64,000 bases of DNA from Marsupella aquatica. Taxonomy: Eukaryota > Marchantiophyta. The translations under genes were made by a program, and so were the position numbers. Where the stretch lies: the NCBI GenBank assembly GCA_973895155.1, contig OZ316891.1, positions 14,942,001 through 15,006,000 of the forward strand, given 5' to 3'. Under the pieces are notes generated by a model that saw nothing but the letters and a program-made list of their open reading frames with translations, ran no database searches and was not told where the DNA came from. Numbering within the stretch: position 1 is the stretch's first letter; every line of letters begins with the position of its first letter. Positions 10,001 to 20,200 of the stretch are shown here, piece after piece.

Positions 10001-11087
10001 TACACGGGGTTTGAAACGGAGAAATCTGAACTCGGCTCAGTTTTCTCATATTCCACCAAGTGTTCCTGAGACACCGATCGATTTGACTGGGAGTGAGGAC
10101 CTGAGTGACTTGCCGGACGCATCTGCTTCTGGTCCAGGTGAAGAATTTTCCACATTACCAGAAGTCTCTCAAATGGACCAAACTCCAGTCCTCCCTGACA
10201 CGTCGCTTTTGGAGTCGGACGTTGAACCTGGGTCTTGGCATCTTCGTCGAATTTCAAGACTTGGGCCTGGTCCTCAGTGTAACGGGACATTGTCAAGTAG
10301 ATGCGATCGTGATGAGTGTCGAAACCGGATTAAGAAGGTTGGATATCCTTCTAATGCTGGAGTGATCGAAATTGTTGCGAAGGGACATCGCGTGTTCAGG
10401 AGTGAACCCATGCCGAGTTCGTGTGGTTTTGCCCCAACGGCAGTTGTTGGAAAAGCCGCCCACATCGAGGCATCACTAACCTGCCTCCTTATCATTTTCC
10501 TTGCCAGTACTAACAGGAACACATTTGTCAAACTTGGAGTTATGTTTCCTGGAAGAACAGGGTGTTGCAATCTTCAGACAACACCACCAAAGCATGCCTG
10601 CCAACCCTACGCCTTTTGACTTGAGAATCAATATTGATGTTTTTCCTGAGAAGATCAATATGGCACAAATCAACATCCGTGTTCAAACTAGGAATGGGCG
10701 CCCAATGAACCCCAGATCAAATCTTACTCAGGAATACCATAGAAGGATCGAATCTGCTGCGAAGGAAACAATGACTCTTATCACAGAATTGGATGTTTCC
10801 TCGGGGAACTCATATGGGAAACGATTACTATCCAAACACACGCTCATCTAAGGACGGCAAACACTTATTGGGTGCAGATTTGCGTATTCCCTTGTTGCTC
10901 TTGTGAGGACTTCTTTCGCTGACATTCTCGAGGAAGACCTTTCATGCCTTGTAAACATTTGTACTGGGTTTACAAAACAATCTTCAAGCTTGATCCATTG
11001 GATTCGGTCTTACCAAGCCAGCCAATTTTGATTGTTGGAGAACTCCAGTACATCATAGGAAGGAGGAATTCGCATGGTTTAGAATAA
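7065..11087 (+). pseudogene. DDE-type transposase-like gene with Cys-rich N-terminus and SWIM zinc finger, decayed
   Basis: Segments A (from 7065), B (about 7960-9372), C (9576 to about 10500) and D (about 10507-11087) read as one gene; the A/B junction is unclear. Segment A contains VIDLTSDGDD and segment C contains PIDLTGSEDLSD, both SUMO-interacting-type motifs. Segment B starts with a cysteine-rich part (CSGSLECQNKSCKFY and later CRYCLQLPFCLDSC) and then carries likely catalytic Asp residues in WVSFDVMKR and GFMADNAQSG, followed by FHFYQSLHRH. Segment C supplies the likely Glu in TGSEAVHGIMKAW. Segment D has a SWIM-type CxC...CxH signature: PCCSCEDFF, then MPCKHLYW. Damage seen: in-frame TGA at 8057-8059, in-frame TGA at 10920-10922 inside the SWIM finger, a frame change near 9270 and another near 10790. 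The B-C intron (9373-9575) is GT-AG and phase 0 in the frame open at the donor. SWIM fingers are typical of Mutator-like transposases, but the Cys-rich start and the spacing do not settle the superfamily. Confidence 0.65.
9417..9488. repeat. 15-bp near-palindromes, copies 13 and 14, in the transposase intron
   Basis: Copy 13 is 9417-9431 (TAGCGCC-T-GACGCTA). Copy 14 is 9474-9488 (CAGCGCC-T-GGCGCTA). Both lie within the intron 9373-9575 of the plus-strand gene. Confidence 0.9.
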
Positions 11088-11158
11088 TTCTTTTCAGTCT
11101 ACTAGACGTTGAACGGGCATTTTTGGGTTGCCGTTTTTAACGGTAACAAATATTTTGT

Positions 11159-11173
11159 TAGCGGTCGGCGCTA
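11159..11173. repeat. 15-bp near-palindrome, copy 15
   Basis: TAGCGGT-C-GGCGCTA, the most diverged and rightmost copy. It lies 72 bp after the last stop of the transposase gene. Three AACGG/CCGTT words (11112, 11131 and 11139) lie just upstream of it. Confidence 0.8.
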
Positions 11174-11289
11174 GTAAAAGGCTGGCATTTTGTAATGTTG
11201 TTTTATCTGGCAACAAGTATTGGAGTCTCAAATCTTCCCAAATATCTTGAGTTTTGCTAGTGTTCATTTGGGAGAGATGACTCCAAGCA

Positions 11290-13545
11290 AGCATCAAGAC
11301 ATTTGATAGCTTTGTTGGGACCAATTGAAAACTCTGAAAACTGCAATCTCTACAGTGGAAAGTGCACATGTCATCGATGGCATACATGGTCCTTTCCATC
11401 AATGGCCCTTTGTAGAGGTTCTTCAGAATTTGATTTCCAGCCAATCTATTACTATAATACCCTATACTGCCAAAAATGTCCATCAACAAATCCCGGATCA
11501 TTCCTCTCTATCTCAATGGGGGAATTTATCCCGACTGGCTCAATGATACGGGCTGCCGAATCTCGGAGACAGGTGAAATCACTGAATACCTGGGATGCCC
11601 AATTGGGTACAACATCCGCCCTTCTCACAAAAACAACTTCCTTCTAGGGAAAGTGAGAAAGCGATTGTTCCACTGGAACAATAGATGTCTTACTGTGGCT
11701 GGAAGGGCAATCCTACTGAAACATGTTCTGAGAGTGATCACGACTTATCACCTCATGATACTTGAACTCCAAACAGCTGGATATCTTGACCTTGAAAAAC
11801 TTTGTAGACGATTCTTGTGGGGAACCTCTCTTGAAAGGGGGCACAAAAAGGCTCTCATAGCCTGGCAGGAGATTGCAACACCTAAAGGAAGCGGAGACTA
11901 GGAATCTTACCTTTCAAAGACCAGGCCCAGGCACTGAAGATGAGACACGTCTCCAAGCTGATCAGTGGGGACAGTAGAGAGTGGGTGACCATTGGAAACG
12001 ACATCATCAAAAAGGCACTGAAACGAGGAGCGAGAATAAAAGAGAAGCGGTGGTGGACACCCACTGACACAATTTTACTAAGCACTGAGCTATGTGTGAA
12101 AGGCTCTCCCACTCTGAAGACGCTGCTCAAAGGGTGGTTTGAAAACAACCAGCGCCTGAAATTCAACTTTGGTTCTGGTAAGCTGTCATCCCATTTATCT
12201 ATTGAGCACACCCTCCTACTGTATTCTAGGAATAACCAGGTTAGTGACCAGGAAGGTACTTTGCTCAGGAGATACCTTTCATCCAGGGGGATCCGTAAGG
12301 TGATTGACCTGTGGTCGCAACAACACGGTTGGAGCGAAGGTGAAGCCATTAACAACAGTGAGAGTAAGGAGCAATAGACCTAACGGCCTTGAAGCCTTCA
12401 CTAGATTCTACGACCTGCTTAAACAGTCTACGGGACTGGGTGAACATAACCTGTCGGAAAGCACTGAATGGCAATGGGATTGGAAGGCGAAGGACAGAGG
12501 TTGGACTTTCCCCAACAAAACCTGGGTTAACTGCTCCCTTCCCCTTTCACAAGATGTTACCAAACTTAACCGGAGATGGGGGGGACAGAATTGCACATTG
12601 GACTGATGGAGACTATACTGGAAGCAACTTTATGGTGGCATGACTTTACCGAAGGTCAGGTTCTTCATTTGGCGGCTAATCAACCACTGCTTCTTCACAA
12701 ATGGGAGAGGCAGCTATTGGAAGGTCTGCAATGGAATGTGCAACAGATGCAAATTGGGATTTGAAAATACTGACCACCTTTTCTTTAGCTGCAGCAAAGT
12801 TTGCAAGAGGTGGAGAGAAATACAATGTTTGATGCAGGGTTCTTTTACCTTCTCCATAGGGTACACGTCACTCTTTGACACTATCCATAACGCTTTTCAG
12901 AATCAAAAAAGGAAATCGGGTACTATGGTTCTCCTGATGGAACTTTGTAATAGCATCTGGAAAGAGCGAAATGCTGCCACTTATTCTCACTTCTTAGGTC
13001 GTCTCCCCGGATGGTGACACTTTGGTACACTGAAGCTTCCTTGAAGGCTATGATTGACCTGTGTCACTCCCCGAGGAAACACAGACAAATTCAGGAAGCC
13101 CTTGAACAGGTGCAGAATGTTCTTAAACCTTGGGAACAGACTGACAGCCCGGTTTCACTCAACCCCACCAATGATGATGATGAAGCATGCAACATAACAG
13201 CCAATTGCAGGCTAGGAAAGACTCAAACTTGTGAAGGTCCTTGGGCACATGAAGTGGACTGAACATATTTGGAGTGGGCCTATTAGCCAGAGTGAAGTTG
13301 GTAGATTTGAGATTACTCAGGACACTAGGAGAAAATATCAGAATTATCCCTATAGGGGAATGAGTAGATGGGACTTGGATACGGACACCCTGAGGAGGAT
13401 GCTCCGGGACCCTTGGTTGGACTAGATTTCTGGCGTTTTTCTGGCTGTTTGTCGCCGCTGGCCCCGACTTGTGCTTTCTGGGTGGTCTTTGCTCCCGCGG
13501 TGCTTTTTCCCATGTGTGGGGGAAAAAAAACATAAAACAAAATCA
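11290..13545 (+). mobile_element. 5'-truncated, degenerate LINE
   Basis: Broken reading frames on the plus strand spell the C-terminal part of a non-LTR reverse transcriptase. About 11480-11900 has SRIIPLYLNGG, then EYLGCPIGYNI and the thumb-like HWNNRCLTVAGRAILLKHVL. About 12646-12830 is a zinc-binding segment typical of plant LINEs (KVRFFIWRLINHCFF, then CNGMCNRCK and DHLFFSC). Frames shift at least at 11900, 12380 and 12640. The 3' end is probably at 13540, where the sequence turns A-rich. The endonuclease and the catalytic YADD part are absent, as expected for 5' truncation. It lies directly right of the large element. Confidence 0.75.
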
Positions 13546-13844
13546 GTATAAAGTGGGAACCAATCCTAGCCCTTCATCAAAAAAATATTTTTCAGGGACC
13601 TTCAAAATCCATCCATATCCCCTTTACTCTCAAATTGCCTCTACCTCAGCTGCCCTTTGCCTGCCCAAACCTACCCGAGATAAATAAATAATAATTATTA
13701 ATTGAATTTAGATATGAAATTTGAATTTGAAAAAAAAGACTTTGAGCACAAATTTTTAAAAATCAAAACTTTTTTAAAAATTAGAATTAAAACAAAAGAG
13801 AAAAAATGAAACAAACAATATTCCCTCCTTTCATGTAGTTGCAT

Positions 13845-14056
13845 TTGGACTATGTGGTGGGGTGCTTCCTTAATTCACTCAATGTACATTTCCTTGCCTC
13901 GAGATCCTCTTTTCCTCTATTGGACATCTTTGACTCACCCAAACATCTTTGCCTCATTGTGACATCTAAAATTTCCTCAAGATTTTTCTTTGCCTCAATG
14001 TTTTTGTTTCACCTGGACATCTTTGTCTTGCCTCGACGTCGTTGCCTCACCTCAAA
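13845..14056 (-). repeat. Degenerate ~20-bp satellite patch
   Basis: On the minus strand this reads as loose repeats of ATGTCGAGGCAAG-like and ATGTCCAGGTGAA-like words. The same word family forms the patches at 42785-43230 and 63369-63595 on the plus strand. Confidence 0.6.
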
Positions 14057-16350
14057 ATGAATTGTGCAACACACGGGCATTGGGCTTTAGAGGTTCTTAA
14101 TTCAAAATCTGATCTTTTAGCCAATTCTCCTACTCCTATGATAGAGACAACTTTAGTTTCTCCAGCTCTATCCTAGAGCATCACTCTTAGTTACTTGTCA
14201 CATTAATGTGTTCCTGTTTTGTCCCAATTAGATTGTTTGCCTTTCTCAAACCTAATCTGACTGTCAAATTTGTAGGCTCGCCGTGCTCTGTGTGGGGGAA
14301 TGTTTATTTGATGTCTTTCAACAGGCCTTTGACTTCCACTTACTTTGTATTGAGGAGCTGACAATTGCTCTTTGAACACTCTAGTTTCTTGAATTGTAGT
14401 ATAAGCAACAGCTAGGCATAGGTCTTGACTTCAATTGGGTTTGTACTGAGGAGCTAACAATTGCTCTTCACTCTAGTTACTTGAATTCTAGAATGCTGAT
14501 GCTAGCTATCAGGGCCTCTCATAGGAGTGAGCCATCTGGAAATGTTTCCTCAAGCCAAAACATCATTCTATTTTCTGGTTTTTTGGTTTTTTTTCTTACA
14601 TTTGCTTCTGTTTGCTGTCAGGCTTAGATGAACTCTTTAAGGTGTGTGTTGATCTGTAATTGCACTCCTTGTCCTCTCAATCATCTCCACGTGTGAAAAT
14701 TTATGTCTCATTAAAAGAATCAAGCATACCTTGTGTATCTTTTATACTACTCTGCAACAAGACACACTCTGCGGGACGTTCAGCTCTGAGGTATAGATTG
14801 TACCAACATCCACCTGGCCAGTCGTCTCCCCGTATGAAAACTCATAAGAGAAAAGTCACCCATATAGTTGTATGGAGTATACAGTCTCAACTATGTCTCC
14901 TCGCCTATGCAGGTTGACATACAATTGCTCGTTATTTCATAAAGCTAAACAGGTGACCTTTATCCTAAACAAAAAGTGCCCAAAGAAATATGGTTGTGTG
15001 GTAGCTCACTTGAGTGGAGACTCATAGGTCTTGGGTTCAATTATTGTGACTGACTGTTCCCTTTCTATGGGGTTTCATAGATTTCCGCTTCATTTATTTA
15101 CTTAAACAAAATTTACAAAAATATACATAAAGCTCAAATAGACTCAGATAGCACATTTTACACCCTTGACCCAAATGTGACCCATAAATGGTCTCCTTAG
15201 AATTTGCAGGCTGTTTCAGTTAGTTCACCTGGTGTTCTATAGCATCAGCAGCCAATGCTCGAACCCCTTAGCTATGACCGTAAGAGTTACCTTCCCACAT
15301 GCAAAGAACATAATGAGGGACTGCAAAAGAAAGGGCAGTCTAGATGCAAGACAGCCCTTAGTTGGTTTGCTGTTGGTGGGGACTCTCCAGCTTTTTTGCA
15401 CTTTGGTCGTCTTGTCATTTTCCCCTGGTTTTCTCCCCTTTATTAGGGTTCTCTGGCCTTAGGAGTCTTGTCTCCAGGTTAGCCACTTTTGTTCTTTGAA
15501 TTGATGTCTCTTGGTTAGGCACTTTCAATGTGTTCTTTGACAACAATAGCCCCAACTACCCATTCTTTGAACATGAATAGAGGAGAGGACAATAAGAGTG
15601 TCAACAAACTATATTCTCTATTCTCATTCTTTGAAGGTTAATGAAATGATAAAAAAAACCATCATACATGTCACAATTTTAACAATCATACATAACATAC
15701 TATACTCCTTTCTAAGCACATATATTATGGTGGGGCCCTAGAGTCATGTCTAGAGGCTTGACTCTAGAAGCCTAGACCTCAACTCTAGCTCTAGCTCCCC
15801 TTCAGGCTTTATAAGTAAGACTGATGATATATATTGAACCAAGCCCATGACCAAAGGTGTGCACTGACAATAGGCTTAACACCAAACATTCATTTCTCTA
15901 TCATGACAATACTTCACACAATACAAGGAGAGGCTGAACACTGCATCTGTTGATGTTTTGACAATACTTCCATAGGAGCATATTGTTTTGTCCCATTAGG
16001 GGTGAGGCAGTTGGTATAAAGGCCTCTAGAGGCCTCAAGTCAGATTTACTTGCTTTACCCTCCTATGTTGTTCACACTCTACCAGCCTCTTCAGTTTACA
16101 GATAGGGTAGGGTTTAGGTTTTTATGTCCCTCCTTGTTCTTGTTTTGGGCCTTTGCCCAGGTCCTTCAGGGTGTTTGACTCTTTGGTTGCCTCCCCTTGA
16201 TTTGTTGTTTTGTCCATTAGCCTGACTGCATGAATGTAAATATACGTGAGGACACGAAAACCTTGCACCAAAAAGATTCCTTATCATTCACATTCATTTA
16301 TGATTTGTCCCCATTTACTCCACCCCCAAAGTTAAATGAGCAGAGTTATG

Positions 16351-16372
16351 GTCTAGAGTCTTTACTCTAGAC
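16351..16372. repeat. Short perfect hairpin
   Basis: GTCTAGAGT, a 4-base loop, then ACTCTAGAC: 9-bp perfect arms. Its function is unknown; similar TCTAGAG words occur at 15740-15790. Confidence 0.6.
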
Positions 16373-16833
16373 CTAGGGTAGAAAAGTACGCTTCTATTGG
16401 GAATTACTAGTAAGATGGAATCCTGGTCGCAGGGTAGGGCGCGTTAGGTCCTTTGGCAATTTGAAATATATAATGTAGGGCACTTGGGCCCCATCACAAC
16501 AACAACTGAAGAAGTTCAGCTACAAACAAAGCTATTAACTTTTAGGGCGGTGCATGCGGAACCCTGATACTCTCGACGGTAATAATAATTATACAGTCTG
16601 GTACCAAAAGTTGGCGACAGCCATTGCCCGGCAAACTTCCCGGTTAAAACCCGTCATATGCCGTGAGCTTCTTGGATCTGCACTGTAGAGTAAAATAATC
16701 GCAGTTTCTGGTCCTGAACGCGAAGATCTCACTCCAAAAGTGCCCTTGCAGCAGCAGAGGAGGACTCTGTTTTTCCCTTGAAATGATAGTCGATGTGATT
16801 CATTCACGCAAAAGACTTGTTAGGCGCGAGAAC

Positions 16834-16834
<1 letters not shown>

Positions 16835-16870
<36 letters not shown>

Positions 16871-16901
16871 CGAGAGAGAACGCGAGAGAGAGAGAGAGAG
16901 G
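16835..16901 (+). repeat. Compound (GA)n microsatellite upstream of the TON1/FOP-like gene
   Basis: About 33 bases of GA repeat are followed by two shorter GA runs separated by ACGC. It lies 350-410 bp upstream of the start codon, probably in the promoter or 5' UTR. GA/CT runs near plant start sites are often transcriptionally relevant (GAGA-binding factors). Confidence 0.9.
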
Positions 16902-17246
16902 ATGTTCGTCGCAGTATTATATTGCTGTCCCTGATATCTGCTGTATGGATGTCGTAGAGGTGGGTGAACTTCTGCTGCTGCGGGTGCTCGGCCGATCGAA
17001 ATTGTCGTGAGTTGGATCATTCGATTTCAGCCTCGCTTGCTGGCTTGGCTTGCGGGATTGAGTGAAAGGTCGAGTGCTCGACATCTTTCGTTCCTTCGTT
17101 TGAGAAGCGGATTCCGGACGGTGGGTCGCTTCTGTTGTGCATGTGGTCTGCCCCGCTTGTTCTTCTTCTTGCCCAAGACCCACCGACTTTCCGGATCATC
17201 GCTGGTGGTCGTGCCCGTGCGGAAGGCCCTAGCGTCGTCGTTCAGA

Positions 17247-20200
17247 ATGGACGACTACATGAAGGAGATGATGGATCTGAAGACGCTCGTCACTAAGACG
17301 CTGGAAAAGAAGGGCGTAATGGCTCGCATTCGGGTAAGGCTTGGGATTCGCTTGGCGCTGGGGCTCTTTGCATGCGCTCGAGCTCTCCCTTCTCTGCTTT
17401 TTTCTGCTTTCTTTGGGTTTTGAAGGCATCGAAGCGAGAAGAAGGTTGACATAACAGGGTACAATTGGTTGCACTTCGGTGTCATCGTCCATTCCATTGC
17501 ATTGAATTGCATTGCATTGCGTTCCTGTTGCGTGCGTTGGGGAACGGCGAGCTACGGTTGCATCGCTTCGGGTTAGTCCGCACGGGGAACGCGACTGATT
17601 CCGTGAAGTTTGTGCTTCTGTCTAGTTTACTTACTTTTGCGATCTTCGAAGAATCATTCTGCCAAGTTCCTTTGGGCGCTTTTGCCTCATTGACCGAGTA
17701 GATGGAGAAGAGCAATGTAATGGGGGGTTACTTCAGTGCATAATGTGAGTTGAAGGATGGGGAACGACTTCGATATCATCATTCTGTGAACCTGCGTTGG
17801 GATTGGTTGATTGATTGATAGTTGGTTCTTGCAGGCCGAGCTGAGGGCTAATATATTTCAAGCAATAGAAGAGCAGGACCATGTTACAGAAGGCGAAGGT
17901 GGTGAGAGCTTTGCTCTGCTTGGACAATGCAATGAAAGGGCCAAGCAACTTCATGCTACTCCTGCAGGCAATGTCCTGCTCACCTATCGCTCAATTTAAG
18001 ATAAGAAAATGAAAAAAGTAAAAAACAACCCATCTGGCGGATCTTCAGTGTTCTGTGGTGGAATCGTAAGAAGTCAGCTTCATTCCTCCGGACTGCTATT
18101 CTCTTGGCGTAACCATACGTCCGTTATGTGGCTGCAGGCAAGCTGTTGACTGGGCTTCTCTGTGAATACCTGGCGTGGTGTGAATTGGACCGCACATTGC
18201 ATGTGTATTTGCCAGAGCTCAACCAGGTACTGAACCTATAGCAAGTGCTGGGTAATGGTACTGGAAGCACAGCAACCATTGTTTTCTGTCAGTTTCTTTT
18301 GGTCCTTGCGTGCAGGGCTTCGCACGACGCTGAAAGTGCATGTAGTAACAATTACGTGATACATTTGTGCGCAGCAAAAGCCCTATTCAAGGTCTGAGTT
18401 AGAAGAATTGTTGGAGATAAAGAACGATAAGAACTCTGCGTCAGGTTCTGCAGAATCTCGACCACTGTTACTCGAAGTTCTAGATGGATATTTGAAGTAT
18501 GAGGTACGAATTCAGAGGTTCCCTCTTTGGATCCAGGAGATGTGAGGCTTAGAGGAAAATGAACCGCAGATTAATGGCTTCGGGATAAATAATGTGGCTA
18601 CTGTAGTAGCATATTCCTAAAGCGAAGTCCGTGAATACAATCTTTAGCCACCTTTCTACCAATTTGGCTTTAAGACTTCCCTTTGTTGAGGTCCTTTCGC
18701 CATGAAATCAATCCGAATCATGGCTTCATCAAGAGCAGGGTCCTAAGACTCACATGGGAAAGGAAGGCATTGAAGTTGTGTTTATTTTCAACTTCTGTCT
18801 GAAGTCTAGAGAGTTCCCCAGCATGAATTCTAGTGCAGTGTGCCTTAGTTCAGAGAAACAAGTGTGGCACGAACTATGAACAATTCATTGATGTATCTTT
18901 TAACCGGGTCTTATGCAGTTGCTTTGGTTGTTGGGGACATCAAAAGGATTGTAATCGAGTTGTGTTTGCCCAGATACACAAGTCTAGATTATGTCTGACA
19001 GGCAAACACAGTACAATGATATTGAATCTAACTTGTTGCTTGATTCCTTTCTCCAGACAAGTTTAGTGAAGGACTCATATGCCGTATCTTCTTCCAATTT
19101 GCCAAGACCGTCTAAGACTTCATCAAAACCTTTGACGAACGGCGTAGACATTGGAGATGAGGACTTGACCGGGGCACTTGAATCAAGATTGAATTTGTCC
19201 AAGTAAAGCTCCAGGGACCTTTTTTTCTATCGGTCTGGTACATGATATTTTCAACTCAGGCGGCATGAATGAATTGACAAAATCCCTGTGCTTTGCTCTG
19301 TCTTGGCAAGGTGCGAGCAAGGTCACTGCGAATTCTGGTTGGAAGTAACGGTGCAACCGGTTTATGTAGATTCGTCATTCAGAGTCAATCTCCAATATAA
19401 ACGGGCCACAATTTGGGAGTATAGATTGTTTAACTCCCACGGGCTGGGTTCTGACTTCGCCAATTATTCCCGTTCATTTGTGGGAGTTTCTGTCTGCAAA
19501 AGAGCCAGGTGGATTGGAAGTGAAGTTTGGAAGTGAAGTTTATCTTAACACCTGCTGTCTCCACTTGGCTCATGTTTACGGCCAGTGGTAGATGAGTTCC
19601 ATACAGGAAGTCACTTAGAGGGGATATACCTGTGGCAGCCTTGTACTTCTCAGCCAGAACGAGAAGATTAACAATTTTAGATCAATCTGGGCGAGCCAAC
19701 CAAGGCAGGACTGTGTGCATAGTCCTAAAGATAATGACTCACATGGGCCTTTAAGAAGTTTTTACGAACGTCATTTTTCCATCTCTCCCCCATCTCCAGA
19801 TTTTGAGTTATTGGCAGAGCTTCAGGGCTTTTGCTAGAGCTGGAAGCTGGAAGCTCTCGTCAAGCATTGTGGTTCGGGGTTTAAAAGATGTCACTGACCT
19901 GTAAAGGTAGATTCAGAAGAATTTGAATTCAGATTTTCTTGATACTTGTGTCTAATGCTTGGCAGCAAGGTAGTCGATCAGATGATATCGTCCCCTGACA
20001 CCCTTGTGGAGGTATTCTCCGGGGGAACTTCGGTATGTGCTCAGCTTCATCTTTCATATCTGCTAATAAACTCAACCACTTGAAGGACGGAAGATAATAG
20101 TCAGGTTCACATCCGAGTAGTTGTAAGGTTAGGAGGGTGCGTTGTTTGGTGTTTTGATAATATTGAGGTTCACTACGGTTGGACTCCTTTGCTTGATATG

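Larger units (their letters stand above)
777..11173. mobile_element. Large DNA-transposon-like element carrying ParB-methyltransferase and transposase genes
   Basis: The limits given are the outermost copies of a 15-bp near-palindrome (777-791 and 11159-11173), not proven ends. Inside are two divergent multi-exon genes sharing one upstream region: a minus-strand ParB-like plus DNA methyltransferase gene and a plus-strand transposase-like gene with a SWIM zinc finger. A third minus-strand open frame lies at 1019-1489. All 15 palindromes lie outside the recognised exons. Both main genes keep most of their exon structure but carry premature TGA/TAG codons, and the transposase gene also has frame breaks, so this copy is probably dead. 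What is seen: gene layout, motifs and palindromes. What is inferred: that they form one mobile unit. The superfamily is uncertain: Mutator-like (SWIM finger) or a KDZ-like group are the best guesses. Confidence 0.7.
13546..16834. other. Gene-free stretch
   Basis: No convincing gene was seen. It contains AT-rich sequence to 13800, a satellite-like patch at 13845-14056, several TCTAGAG-rich inverted words near 15740-15790, and a short perfect hairpin at 16351-16372. The right end (from about 16500) is the promoter and 5' UTR of the TON1/FOP-like gene. Confidence 0.5.

Noticed and set aside
2295-11087. U-to-C RNA editing as a way to repair the TGA/TAG codons
   Set aside because: Such editing is known for organelle transcripts of some seedless plants; this is a nuclear transposon with introns. 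Deamination decay is simpler.
777-11173. The palindrome set as a CRISPR array or as hairpin terminators
   Set aside because: Spacing is irregular overall, copies lie in introns of both strands, arms are only 7 bp with a one-base centre, and the organism is a plant.
11094-11501. Minus-strand 135-codon open frame across the last palindrome
   Set aside because: It spans the junction between the large element and the LINE and resembles nothing; probably chance.
17007-17246. N-terminal extension of the TON1/FOP-like protein upstream of MDDYMKEMM
   Set aside because: The frame is open but family members start at MDDY; the upstream part is low-similarity 5' UTR.
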